Source of the DNA: Microvirga massiliensis
Lineage (GTDB): Bacteria > Pseudomonadota > Alphaproteobacteria > Rhizobiales > Beijerinckiaceae
Direction: 5' to 3'
DNA: 63,077 nucleotides
Assembly: GCF_001006805.1 (NCBI RefSeq)
Contig: NZ_LN811354.1
Coordinates: 354,002 to 417,078, forward strand
Below the pieces are notes generated by a model. The model was not told the DNA's origin, searched no databases, and saw only the letters and a program-made list of their open reading frames with translations. Positions 8,178 through 16,269 of this stretch are shown here, one piece after another; the stretch's first letter is position 1; each line of letters starts with the position of its first letter. A program made the position numbers and the translations under genes.

Positions 8178-9188
8178 CTATCCCGCGCGGACCACCTCCT
8201 GCTCGATCGCTCCGAAGATCGAGTGTCCCGATGCGTCCTTCATCTCGATGCGGATGCAGTCTCCGAATTTCATGAAGGGCGTCGAGGGCTTTCCGTCGCG
8301 GATCGTCTCCACCGTCCGGATCTCGGCGATGCAGGAATACCCGACGCCGCCGTCCTTGATCGGCCGGCCCGGCCCGCCATCACGGTCGCGGTTGGAGACG
8401 GTGCCCGAGCCGATGATGGTGCCGGCGCCGAGCGGGCGTGTCCTGGCCGCATGCGCGATCAGGGTAGGGAAATCGAACGTCATGTCGATCCCGGCATTCG
8501 GGCAGCCGAATGGCTGCCCGTTGTAGGTCGAATTCAGCGGCAGATGCACGCGTCGGCCGTCCCAGACCGAGCCGAGTTCGTCGGGCGTGACCGCGACCGG
8601 GGAGAGCGCGGAGGACGGCTTCGACTGGAAGAAGCCAAAGCCTTTTGCGAGCTCCGCGGGGATGAGGTTGCGAAGGGAAACGTCGTTCACCAGGAGGACG
8701 AGGCGAATCAGGGAAGCGGCCTCCTCCGGCGAAACGCCCATCGGGACATCGCTGGTGACGACCGCTACCTCCGCCTCGAAATCGATCCCGAACCCTTCGT
8801 CGGCCACCGGGATCGGATCGCGGGGTCCGAGAAACGCATCCGAGCAGCCCTGGTATATCAGCGGATCCGTCCAGAAGGAGGGCGGCATCTCGGCGCTGCG
8901 GGCTCTCCGGACGAGCTCGACATGGTTCACGTAAGCCGAGCCGTCCGCCCATTGGTAGGCTCGCGGGAGCGGAGAGGAACAATCGTGCTCGTGGAACCGG
9001 AACGACGGGACCGACCCGTGCTCGAGCTGCTCCGTGAGGTCCTGCAGGCGGGGCTCGACCCGGTCCCAGTCGTCGAGGGCCTGCTGGAGGGTCGGCGCAA
9101 CGATGAAGGCATCCGTCGCGCGCGTGAGATCCCGCGAGACGATCACGAGCCGGCCATCCCGGCCGTGTTTGAGCGAGGCAAGCTTCAT
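8178..9188 (-). CDS. fahA: Fumarylacetoacetate hydrolase family protein
   Basis: Last enzyme of the homogentisate pathway, hydrolysing fumarylacetoacetate to fumarate and acetoacetate. It has 336 residues, the length of the bacterial two-domain form. Family words seen are LIYQGCSDAFLGPRDPIPV, the metal-ligand motif GIDFEAEVAVVTSDVP, LVNDVSLRNLIPAELAKGFG and GTIIGSGTVSNRD. The ATG at 9188 (MKLASLKHGRDGRL) is preferred to a TTG two codons earlier. It is divergent from the TakP-like gene with 68 bp between starts, and hmgA and hppD lie within 4 kb, which supports true FahA over other hydrolases of this fold. The isomerase MaiA is not in the window. Confidence 0.9.
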   Translation of the reverse strand: MKLASLKHGRDGRLVIVSRDLTRATDAFIVAPTLQQALDDWDRVEPRLQDLTEQLEHGSVPSFRFHEHDCSSPLPRAYQWADGSAYVNHVELVRRARSAEMPPSFWTDPLIYQGCSDAFLGPRDPIPVADEGFGIDFEAEVAVVTSDVPMGVSPEEAASLIRLVLLVNDVSLRNLIPAELAKGFGFFQSKPSSALSPVAVTPDELGSVWDGRRVHLPLNSTYNGQPFGCPNAGIDMTFDFPTLIAHAARTRPLGAGTIIGSGTVSNRDRDGGPGRPIKDGGVGYSCIAEIRTVETIRDGKPSTPFMKFGDCIRIEMKDASGHSIFGAIEQEVVRAG

Positions 9189-9256
9189 AGCCAAAATCCG
9201 GTTTTCAGTGCATGAGTGGCCGGACCAACGACGCGTTGCAAGAGGAGTAGCCCCTG

Positions 9257-10357
9257 ATGACCACGCCGACGATCAAAAGACGCGATTTTCTGGCCGGAGC
9301 TGCCGTCGCGACCACGGGCACGCTCGCCGCGCCGGCGATTGCGCAGTCGGCGCCGGACATACACTGGCGGCTGACGTCGAGCTTCCCGCGGCAGCTCGAC
9401 ACCATCTTCGGCACGGCCCAGACCCTGGCGAAATACGTGGCCGAAGCGACCGACAACAAGTTCCAGATCCAGGCCTTTCCGGCTGGCGAGCTCGTCGGCG
9501 GGCTGCAGGCGCTCGATGCAGTGCAGACCGGGGCGATCGAGTGTGCTCATACGCCGCTGTATTTTTACTTCGGCAAGGACCCTGCGCTGGCCTTCGCGAC
9601 CGGCGTGCCGTTCGGCCTCAATGCCCGGCAGCAGCATTCCTGGTGGCATTTCGGCGACGGGAGCGAGATCATCAACGGTGTGCTGGAGAACTTCAACGCG
9701 ATTTCCTTCGCGTGCGGAAATTCCGGCACGCAGATGGGCGGCTTCTTCCGCAAGGAGTTGAAGGACGTCTCTGACTTGTCCGGCCTGAAGTTCCGGATCG
9801 GCGGCCTCGGCGGTCAGGTCCTCGCGAGGCTCGGCGTCGTCCCGCAGCAGATCGCGGGCGGAGACGTCTATCCGGCTCTCGAGCGCGGGACGCTCGACGC
9901 GGCGGAATTCGTCGGGCCTTACGACGACGAGAAGCTCGGGCTCTCGCAGGTTGCCAAATACTACTACGCCCCCGGCTGGTGGGAGGGCGGCGCCATGCTG
10001 CATCTCGCCGTGAACCTGCAGAAATGGAACGAGCTGCCGAAGAACTACCAGGCCATCCTGTTCCACGCCTGCGAGGCCGCCAACAACTGGATGCTGTCGA
10101 AATACGACGCCGTGAACGCGCCGGCGCTCCGCCGCATGGTTGCGGCCGGTACGGAGCTGCGCACCTTCCCGCAATCCATCATGGAAGCGGCGCTCAAGGC
10201 CGCCAACGAGTTCTACGCCGAGCAGTCCGCGAAGAACGCGGATTTCAAGCGCGCGTACGAATCGATGATCGCGTTCCGGAACGAGTTGCTGCCCTGGTGG
10301 CAGTTCAACGAATACGCCTACGATACCTTCCTCATCCGCACACGCGGCCGTTCGTAA
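9257..10357 (+). CDS. TRAP solute-binding protein, TakP-like (2-oxoacid type)
   Basis: Periplasmic binding protein of 366 residues with a twin-arginine-like leader (KRRDFLAGAAVATTGTLAAP) and probable cleavage after AIAQ near residue 30. It belongs to the DctP superfamily but to a different branch from the protein at 6860. Words such as SSFPRQLDTIFGTAQ, LKFRIGGLGGQVLARLG, EFVGPYDDEKLGL and APGWWEGGA resemble TakP, whose characterised member binds 2-oxoacids such as pyruvate. The ATG at 9257 follows GAGGAG. No second DctQM pair is adjacent, so it either uses the permease at 4696-6768 or one elsewhere. It converges on hmgA. A 2-oxoacid ligand would fit, since 4-hydroxyphenylpyruvate is one, but this is inference. 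Confidence 0.88.
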   Translation: MTTPTIKRRDFLAGAAVATTGTLAAPAIAQSAPDIHWRLTSSFPRQLDTIFGTAQTLAKYVAEATDNKFQIQAFPAGELVGGLQALDAVQTGAIECAHTPLYFYFGKDPALAFATGVPFGLNARQQHSWWHFGDGSEIINGVLENFNAISFACGNSGTQMGGFFRKELKDVSDLSGLKFRIGGLGGQVLARLGVVPQQIAGGDVYPALERGTLDAAEFVGPYDDEKLGLSQVAKYYYAPGWWEGGAMLHLAVNLQKWNELPKNYQAILFHACEAANNWMLSKYDAVNAPALRRMVAAGTELRTFPQSIMEAALKAANEFYAEQSAKNADFKRAYESMIAFRNELLPWWQFNEYAYDTFLIRTRGRS

Positions 10358-10372
10358 GCGGGCGCTCAATAG

Positions 10373-10403
10373 CGAGAGGCGCCGGAGAAACCTGCGCCTC
10401 TCG
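10373..10403. terminator. Hairpin between convergent takP-like gene and hmgA
   Basis: Perfect 10-bp arms CGAGAGGCGC (10373-10382) and GCGCCTCTCG (10394-10403) with an 11-nt loop. No T-run follows on the plus strand, and on the minus strand the T-run precedes the stem. It is a candidate transcript-end structure, not a canonical intrinsic terminator. Confidence 0.45.
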
Positions 10404-10423
10404 AGGCCAAAAAACAAAGCGAC

Positions 10424-11791
10424 CTATTTCGGCTCGCGACCCTCCGGATCGAAATGCTTCCGGAGACCGGACCAGCACTCGATATAGTTTTCCTGTAAGG
10501 TCTCGAGGCTCGCCGCATAGGCCGTGATGCGTTGCGGGAAACGTGTCTCGAACATGAAGGCGAGAGTGCCTTCGAGCTTCACGGGCTTGAGATCGACATT
10601 GCTGGCGTGTTCGAACGCCTTCTCGTCGGGGCCGTGCGGAAGCATCTGGTTGTGCAGGCTCATTCCGCCGGGCACGAACCCTTCCGGTTTCGCGTCGTAG
10701 ACGCCGAGGACGAGCCCCATGAATTCCGACATTAGATTGCGGTGATACCACGGCGGACGGAATGTGTTTTCCGCCACCAGCCAGCGTTCCGGAAAGATCA
10801 CGAAGTCGACGTTTGCGGTGCCGGGTGTCTCCGACGGTGCGGTGAGGACCGTGAAGATCGACGGATCGGCGTGATCGTAGAGAATCGGCCCGACCGGCGA
10901 GAAACGGCGCAGATCGTATTTGTAAGGTGCGTAATTGCCGTGCCAGGCGACGACGTCGAGAGGCGACTGGCCGATCTCGGTGAGATGGAGCTCGCCGCCC
11001 CATTTCACGAAGAGCCTGGAGGGGACTTCGCGCTCCTCGTAGGCGGCGATCGGCGTATAGAAGTCCCGGCGGTTCGCGAGGCAATTGGCGCCGATCGGGC
11101 CACGGTCCGGCAGGGTGAATGCGCCGCCGTAGTTCTCGCAGACATAGGCCCGGGCCGGGCCGTCGATGAGGTCGACCGTGAAGATGACGCCGCGCGGAAT
11201 CACGCAGATTTCGCCCGGTTCGATATCGATGATTCCGAACTCGGTGCGGAAACGAAGGCGCCCCTCCTGCGCGACCACTAGGAACTCGCCATCCGCGTTG
11301 AAGAAATACTCGTCCTCCATCGAGCGTGTGACCAGGGCGAGATGGGCGGCCATCCCGACCTGGGTGTCCGAATCGCCGGCCGTCGTCACCGTTCTCAGTC
11401 CTAACACGAAGGTCAGCGGCTCATCGGGAATCGGCACGGGCCCCCAGCGGAGTTGCCCGAGCGGTCGGTCGCTTTCGTCCCGGGCGCCCGGCGCGGTTCG
11501 CAGAAACGCCTTGTTGGCGCGGCGGTAGCGGCCGGAATGCTTCACGGTCGGCCGGATGCGGTAGAGCCAGGAGCGCTGGTTCGTCGCCTGGGGCGCCGTG
11601 AAGGGGGAACCGGACAGTTGCTCCGCGTAGAGGCCATAGGCGCATTTCTGCGGCGAGTTCATGCCGACCGGCAGGGCGCCGGGCAGGGCTTCGGTCTCGA
11701 ACGAGTTTCCGAAACCAGACATGTAACCCGGGAGGAGGGCGGTGGTCTGGCGGTCGGCCCGGGCGAAGGTGTTCTGGTTCTGCAGGTTCAT
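10424..11791 (-). CDS. hmgA: Homogentisate 1,2-dioxygenase
   Basis: Fe(II) ring-cleaving dioxygenase turning homogentisate into maleylacetoacetate. It has 455 residues from the ATG at 11791, close to the family norm. The start is marked by the conserved opening [19 protein letters not shown] and a GAGGG six bases upstream; the frame open to 12427 is an unlikely extension. Cupin-type family blocks are [45 protein letters not shown] and the C-terminal [14 protein letters not shown], which hold the His/Glu iron ligands. It is divergent from hppD, the preceding pathway enzyme, across 336 bp. Shared control from that region is likely. Confidence 0.96.
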   Translation of the reverse strand: MNLQNQNTFARADRQTTALLPGYMSGFGNSFETEALPGALPVGMNSPQKCAYGLYAEQLSGSPFTAPQATNQRSWLYRIRPTVKHSGRYRRANKAFLRTAPGARDESDRPLGQLRWGPVPIPDEPLTFVLGLRTVTTAGDSDTQVGMAAHLALVTRSMEDEYFFNADGEFLVVAQEGRLRFRTEFGIIDIEPGEICVIPRGVIFTVDLIDGPARAYVCENYGGAFTLPDRGPIGANCLANRRDFYTPIAAYEEREVPSRLFVKWGGELHLTEIGQSPLDVVAWHGNYAPYKYDLRRFSPVGPILYDHADPSIFTVLTAPSETPGTANVDFVIFPERWLVAENTFRPPWYHRNLMSEFMGLVLGVYDAKPEGFVPGGMSLHNQMLPHGPDEKAFEHASNVDLKPVKLEGTLAFMFETRFPQRITAYAASLETLQENYIECWSGLRKHFDPEGREPK

Positions 11792-12127
11792 GGCACCCTC
11801 TTGGAGGCTGCTCGCAATCGGTTCGGCGTCGGCAATCCGCGAGGGGTTGCGAGAACCATATCTCCTGCATGCTAGTTGCACGAGCAACAGATTCAAGGTC
11901 GAACGCCCTAAGGGCTCAGGTCGGCCCGATGACGCTTGGCTCGTCTGCGCCGGCTCTGGCCGGGGCCCGTCTCCAACCCCAGATATGCAGCCAGCATACC
12001 GGTCGGCGCCTCTCGTGACCGGCGGTCGGGAAGCGGCGGCAGATGAGGGCTCTTCCTCGCGAGCCGCGCCGATGGCCCGAGCCGACCGGCACGCAAATCG
12101 AGGGTCGGCCAGACAGAGGAGGAAACG
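11792..12127. other. hmgA-hppD divergent intergenic region
   Basis: A 336-bp non-coding stretch between the two start codons. It holds the dyad at 11875-11888 nearer hmgA and a strong ribosome site (AGAGGAGGAAACG) directly before hppD. Short open frames crossing it show no family features. Confidence 0.6.
11875..11888. promoter_or_regulatory. Candidate operator for hmgA/hppD
   Basis: Perfect dyad GTTGC-ACGA-GCAAC, centred about 90 bp upstream of the hmgA start and about 246 bp upstream of hppD. Homogentisate genes in alphaproteobacteria are often controlled by MarR- or Lrp/IclR-type regulators. The regulator is not in this window, so the assignment is inference. Confidence 0.45.
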
Positions 12128-13243
12128 ATGGGACCGTATCCGCATGACGCGCCGCCTCCGGCCATTAGCGACGAGAATCCGATGGGAACGGACGGATTCG
12201 AGTTCGTCGAGTATTGCCATCCCGAGCCCGAGAAGCTTGATGCCTTGTTCAAGCAGATGGGATTTGCGGCCGTCGCGCGTCATCGCTCCAAGAACGTGAC
12301 GCTCTATCGGCAGGGCGACATCAACTTCATCCTCAACGCCGAGCCCGAATCCTTCGCGGCGAAGTTCGCGCAGGCGCACGGGCCCAGTGCCCCGGCGATG
12401 GCCTTCCGGGTCGTCGATGCGAAGCATGCCTATGAGCGTGCGCTCAGCTTAGGCGCCAAGCCCGCCCCGACGAATGTCGGGCCTATGGAACTCAACATCC
12501 CCGCGATCGAGGGAATCGGCGGGCTCCAGATCTATCTGATCGACCGCTACGGGGCGAAGGGCTCGATCTACGACGTGGATTTCGAGTGGCTCGGGGAGCG
12601 GGATCCGAAGCCCCATGGCGTTGGCCTCTACTACATCGACCACCTCACCCACAACGTCTATCGCGGGCGCCTGAACGAGTGGGCGGCCTTTTACGAGCGG
12701 CTCTTCAACTTCCGGCAGATTCGCTACTTCGATATCGAGGGCAAGCTGACCGGCCTTCACTCGCGCGCCATGACGAGTCCGGACGGCAAGATCCGCATCC
12801 CGATCAACGAGGATGCGGGCGAGACCGGACAGATCGAAGAGTATCTGCAGGAGTACAAGGGCGAGGGCATCCAGCACGTCGCGCTCGGGGCCACCGATCT
12901 CTACGAATCGATCGAGGCGCTGATCGAGCGGGGCGTGGAGTTCATGCCGGCCCCGAACGAAATCTATTACTCCCGGATCGACAGGCGCCTGCCGAAGCAC
13001 GGCGAACCGGTCGAGCGCCTCCAGACGAACGGCATCCTCATCGACGGCGAGGGCGTCGTGGAAGGCGGCTTCACCAAGGTGCTGCTCCAGCGCTTCGGGA
13101 AAACGGCGATTGGCCCGATCTTCTTCGAGTTCATCCAGCGCAAGGGCGATGACGGATTCGGAGAGGGCAACTTCAAGGCGCTCTTCGAATCGATCGAGGA
13201 GGACCAGATTCGTCGTGGCGTCCTCAAGGCGGAGACTGCCTGA
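12128..13243 (+). CDS. hppD: 4-hydroxyphenylpyruvate dioxygenase
   Basis: Fe(II), non-2-oxoglutarate dioxygenase making homogentisate from 4-hydroxyphenylpyruvate in tyrosine degradation. It has 371 residues and two vicinal-oxygen-chelate halves. The C-terminal half carries the iron ligands: His in [10 protein letters not shown] (near residue 175), His in IQHVALG (near 254) and Glu in [18 protein letters not shown] (near 335). The C-terminal motif [14 protein letters not shown] is diagnostic of HPPD over hydroxymandelate synthase relatives. The ATG at 12128 has AGAGGAGG upstream. It is divergent from hmgA, which uses its product. Confidence 0.97.
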   Translation: MGPYPHDAPPPAISDENPMGTDGFEFVEYCHPEPEKLDALFKQMGFAAVARHRSKNVTLYRQGDINFILNAEPESFAAKFAQAHGPSAPAMAFRVVDAKHAYERALSLGAKPAPTNVGPMELNIPAIEGIGGLQIYLIDRYGAKGSIYDVDFEWLGERDPKPHGVGLYYIDHLTHNVYRGRLNEWAAFYERLFNFRQIRYFDIEGKLTGLHSRAMTSPDGKIRIPINEDAGETGQIEEYLQEYKGEGIQHVALGATDLYESIEALIERGVEFMPAPNEIYYSRIDRRLPKHGEPVERLQTNGILIDGEGVVEGGFTKVLLQRFGKTAIGPIFFEFIQRKGDDGFGEGNFKALFESIEEDQIRRGVLKAETA

Positions 13244-13643
13244 TGGCTAGGCAAGCTACCTGTCTGGATCCGGGGTGGCCCGCCTGGTGGCACTCCGAGG
13301 CCCGTGCCAACGTGCGCCCCTCAGAGGTTTCAAGTGCCACGAAGCGGCGACGGCGTTAACGGTCGGTTAAATGGGCCCTGAGCGCACGTGGCCTTTGTGC
13401 AACATACCCCTTGAAAAGGTCCCAATGTGGCCGATTAACGGCTCCGGTCGGTTGATCGGGGAACGGCCCTCGATATTGTGAGCCTGCGACAGGGGGCGCC
13501 CCGGTCGTGGTTTGGTCCTCTCCAGGCAGGGAAGCGGGGAGGGGGACAAATCCCAGGGGTTAAGGGGTCTGTGGTCAGGGCTTCGGTGAAGCTGTCGAGG
13601 CACAAAGCCTATCCCCAGGGTCTCACAACTTTGGAGGTTATAA
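13244..13643. other. Long leader upstream of the porin gene
   Basis: A 400-bp gene-free stretch with no convincing open frame. It ends in TTTGGAGGTTATAA directly before the porin ATG, a strong ribosome site. The region 13480-13600 is G-rich. It probably carries the porin promoter and a long untranslated leader, but I cannot place -35/-10 boxes with confidence. Confidence 0.4.
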
Positions 13644-15092
13644 ATGAAGCTCGTGAAGAGCCTACTCCTCGGATCCGCAGCGGGGTTCGCTGTCGTCGCC
13701 GGGGCACAGGCTGCGGATCTTCCCATCCGGAAGGCCGAACCTGTCGCTGTTGATTACGTCCGCGTCTGCTCCGCCTACGGATCCAGCTTCTTCTACATCC
13801 CGGGCACCGAGACCTGCTTGCGGGTCGGCGGCCGTGTCCGCGCCGAATACCGGTATGTGACACCCTTCGATCGATCCGAGGATTCGATCGGCTTCCGGGC
13901 ACGCGGCCGGTTGAACATCGACGCTCGCACGCCGACGGATTACGGCACCCTGCGGGCCTACATCCGGTACGAGATCACCCGCAACACCGGCGTGTACAAT
14001 TTCCCGCTCGCCGGCACCGCCGCAAATTCTCCCGACGTTGCGCAGGCCTTCGTCCAGTTCGGCGGCCTGACTGCTGGTCGAATCACGTCGTTCTTCACGA
14101 ACGCCGACATCGCCACGCAGCACTTCGGCACGTTGCGCTTCGACGACGCTCCCGACCTCCCGGCCTTGGCCTACACCTTCGCGTTCGGCGGCGGCTTCTC
14201 GGCGACGGTTGCGTTGGAAGACAACATCAGCCGTCGTAACGCCGGCCTGCCGCTCGGGTTCCTGGGAGCAGCGTCCGGATTGCCGGTCGGTAACGTGTTC
14301 CCCGGCTTCAACTTCCCGTTCACCCAATGGGTACCGGCGGGTGACACGGCTCCGGATTTCGTCGCCAATATCAAGTATGTCGGCACCTGGGGTAACGCGC
14401 AGCTGTCGGGTGCGGTCCATCAGATCCGCGATCTGGGTGTTCCTCCAACCCTCACCGCGGCTGGCGCCATCGTTCCCAATACGGGCCGCCTGTTTAACGA
14501 TGCCGAATACGGCTGGGCGATCTCTCCGAGCGTCCAGATCAACCTCCCGTTCTTTGCGGCTGGTGACTACTTCTGGGTGGTGGGAACCTACGCTCAGGGT
14601 GCGCCGAACTACGCGGGCTTCGCCGGCGGCGACAACAGGGTAGGCAATTTAAGTGGTGACACTTTCACGGCCACCAGTCTCGTGGCCGATGCCACGATTA
14701 ACGCCTTCACGGGTAATCTCGAGAAGACGGACGTCTGGAGCATTGCCGCGAACTTCACGCATTTCTGGGCTCCGACGCTGCGTTCGAGCATCTTCGGGTC
14801 CTATGCCAACGTGCAGTTCGGTAGCGGATCCTCTACGATCCTCACCACTGGGCCCTTCGCTGGTCTCAGCGTCGGCTTCACGGACTTCAACGAGATTCGC
14901 ATCGGCGGCAACACGATCTGGTCGCCGGTTGCGGGCCTGAACCTCGGTCTCGAAGTGATGTACACGCGGGTCGACTTCGACAACCGTATTCCGGGCTTTG
15001 ACCTCGGTGCTCTGGCCAACGCGGTCCGGCCTGCCGGAACGAGCGACGTCAACGTCTGGGAGGGCCGCCTCCGCGTCCAGCGCGACTTCTGA
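13644..15092 (+). CDS. Outer-membrane porin, rhizobial porin family
   Basis: Trimeric general porin of the alphaproteobacterial porin_2 type (Omp2/RopA-like), allowing small solutes through the outer membrane. It has 482 residues. The signal peptide is MKLVKSLLLGSAAGFAVVAG with cleavage after AQA near residue 23, and the mature N-terminus is ADLPIRKAEPV. The pair of cysteines in the first strands (VRVCSAYG and GTETCLRVGGRVRAEYRY) is the family hallmark. The C-terminus ends in Phe (RLRVQRDF), as needed for barrel insertion. GGAGG sits upstream and a strong intrinsic terminator follows 23 bp after the stop, consistent with a highly expressed single-gene unit. Confidence 0.95.
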   Translation: MKLVKSLLLGSAAGFAVVAGAQAADLPIRKAEPVAVDYVRVCSAYGSSFFYIPGTETCLRVGGRVRAEYRYVTPFDRSEDSIGFRARGRLNIDARTPTDYGTLRAYIRYEITRNTGVYNFPLAGTAANSPDVAQAFVQFGGLTAGRITSFFTNADIATQHFGTLRFDDAPDLPALAYTFAFGGGFSATVALEDNISRRNAGLPLGFLGAASGLPVGNVFPGFNFPFTQWVPAGDTAPDFVANIKYVGTWGNAQLSGAVHQIRDLGVPPTLTAAGAIVPNTGRLFNDAEYGWAISPSVQINLPFFAAGDYFWVVGTYAQGAPNYAGFAGGDNRVGNLSGDTFTATSLVADATINAFTGNLEKTDVWSIAANFTHFWAPTLRSSIFGSYANVQFGSGSSTILTTGPFAGLSVGFTDFNEIRIGGNTIWSPVAGLNLGLEVMYTRVDFDNRIPGFDLGALANAVRPAGTSDVNVWEGRLRVQRDF

Positions 15093-15115
15093 TCGACTCA
15101 GATCGATCTGACGAG

Positions 15116-15144
15116 AGCCCCGGTGGAAACACCGGGGCTTTTTT
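15116..15144 (+). terminator. Rho-independent terminator of the porin gene
   Basis: Perfect 10-bp stem AGCCCCGGTG / CACCGGGGCT with a GAAA tetraloop, followed directly by a T-run. One of the two clearest terminators in the window. Confidence 0.93.
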
Positions 15145-15163
15145 GATTCTCTGAGAGATCAGA

Positions 15164-16102
15164 TCACGGCAGGTCGAGAAACCCGACGATGTGCTGGGCA
15201 AGCGCTCCATCCAGGAACGGCGCGTGGCCCTCGTCGGGCACAGTGATAGCCTTCAGCTTCGGGTGGAATTCCGCCATGGCCGCGAGAGTTTCTGCGCCGA
15301 GAAGGTCCGAGTTCGCACCACGCAGCGCCAGCACAGGAATCGGCTTCAGACCTTCGAACAATCCCCAGAGGGCAGGTAACGGCTGCTCCAGATCGAGCAG
15401 CTCCAGCGTCTTCAGAAGGCGAGGGTCGTAGTCGAGGACGAGGCGCCCTTTCTCCTCGCGCCATGTCCCGCGTGCCATCTCCTCCCACTTCTCGCTTGGC
15501 AATCGGGGAAATTGTGTGCCGGAGATCTGTTTCAGGATCCGGCCGGCCTCACGGAAGTCTCGCGGAACGGGCAGGCGTCCCACATAACCCTTGATGCGGA
15601 TGAGCCCCTTCGGGTCGATGACCGGGCCGATATCGTTCAGCACAACCTTCTCGATGAGGCCCGGGCGCATCGCCGCGAGACCCATGATGATCAGACCGCC
15701 CCTCGAGGTCCCGACGAAGGAGGCGCGCTCGATTCCGGCTGCCGCCAGCATCTGCAGCACGTCATTGGTCTCGACTCTTACATCATAGCGACGCCAATCA
15801 TTGTCGTATTGGGACCGCCCGCGTCCGCGGTAATCGAGAGCGAGCACGCGGCGTGGGTGGTCGGGATGGTGCGCCAGTTTCAGCGCGAGCGCGTGGAAAT
15901 CGACGGAGTTCCGGGACAGGCCCGGGAGGCAGATGACGGGAGTGGTACCGCTGAGGATGGGGCCATAGTCGCGCGCGTACAGGCGCAACCCGTCTGAGGC
16001 CGAGACGTAGAGATCGCGCCAGGCTTGATCTTTCGAGGCTCTCTCAGATGTATTTTCTGAACCAGCCGGTGCGAATGCGCTGGTTTGGGGTGTCGTGTCC
16101 AA
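15164..16102 (-). CDS. Alpha/beta hydrolase
   Basis: Cytoplasmic alpha/beta-fold hydrolase of 312 residues, substrate unknown. Seen are the oxyanion-side block VICLPGLSRNSVDF, then LDYRGRGRSQYD, nucleophile elbow FVGTSRGGLI (Ser near residue 130), a probable acid in LRGANSDLL and the catalytic His in DEGHAPFL near 300. The frame opens with TTG at 16102, and AGG lies about seven bases before it. No nearby ATG fits, so the first 25 residues, which are poorly conserved in look, are uncertain. It lies alone between the porin terminator and a REP element. It resembles esterases and lactonases, but no reaction can be assigned. Confidence 0.82.
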   Translation of the reverse strand: MDTTPQTSAFAPAGSENTSERASKDQAWRDLYVSASDGLRLYARDYGPILSGTTPVICLPGLSRNSVDFHALALKLAHHPDHPRRVLALDYRGRGRSQYDNDWRRYDVRVETNDVLQMLAAAGIERASFVGTSRGGLIIMGLAAMRPGLIEKVVLNDIGPVIDPKGLIRIKGYVGRLPVPRDFREAGRILKQISGTQFPRLPSEKWEEMARGTWREEKGRLVLDYDPRLLKTLELLDLEQPLPALWGLFEGLKPIPVLALRGANSDLLGAETLAAMAEFHPKLKAITVPDEGHAPFLDGALAQHIVGFLDLP

Positions 16103-16130
16103 AGTGCGAACCTATTCCGGTCGGCGCTGC

Positions 16131-16260
16131 CACCCTCACCCGCCGCCTTTCGGGCGTTGCCTCTCCCATCAAGGGAGAGGCGGAGCGGCGGCAACACGCA
16201 CGTCACCTTTCCCCTTGTGGGAGAGGTCGGACGCGAAGCGTCCGGGTGAGGGATGGCGGC
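16131..16260. repeat. REP-like palindromic element, composite copy
   Basis: Contains CACCCTCACCCGCCGCC, CCTCTCCC-atca-AGGGAGAGG, then a second unit CCCCTTGTGGGAGAGGTCGG with GGACGC-gaa-GCGTCC and GGGTGAGGGATGGCGGC. It lies between the alpha/beta hydrolase and the lytic transglycosylase. Confidence 0.75.
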
Positions 16261-16269
16261 GCCGACGTA

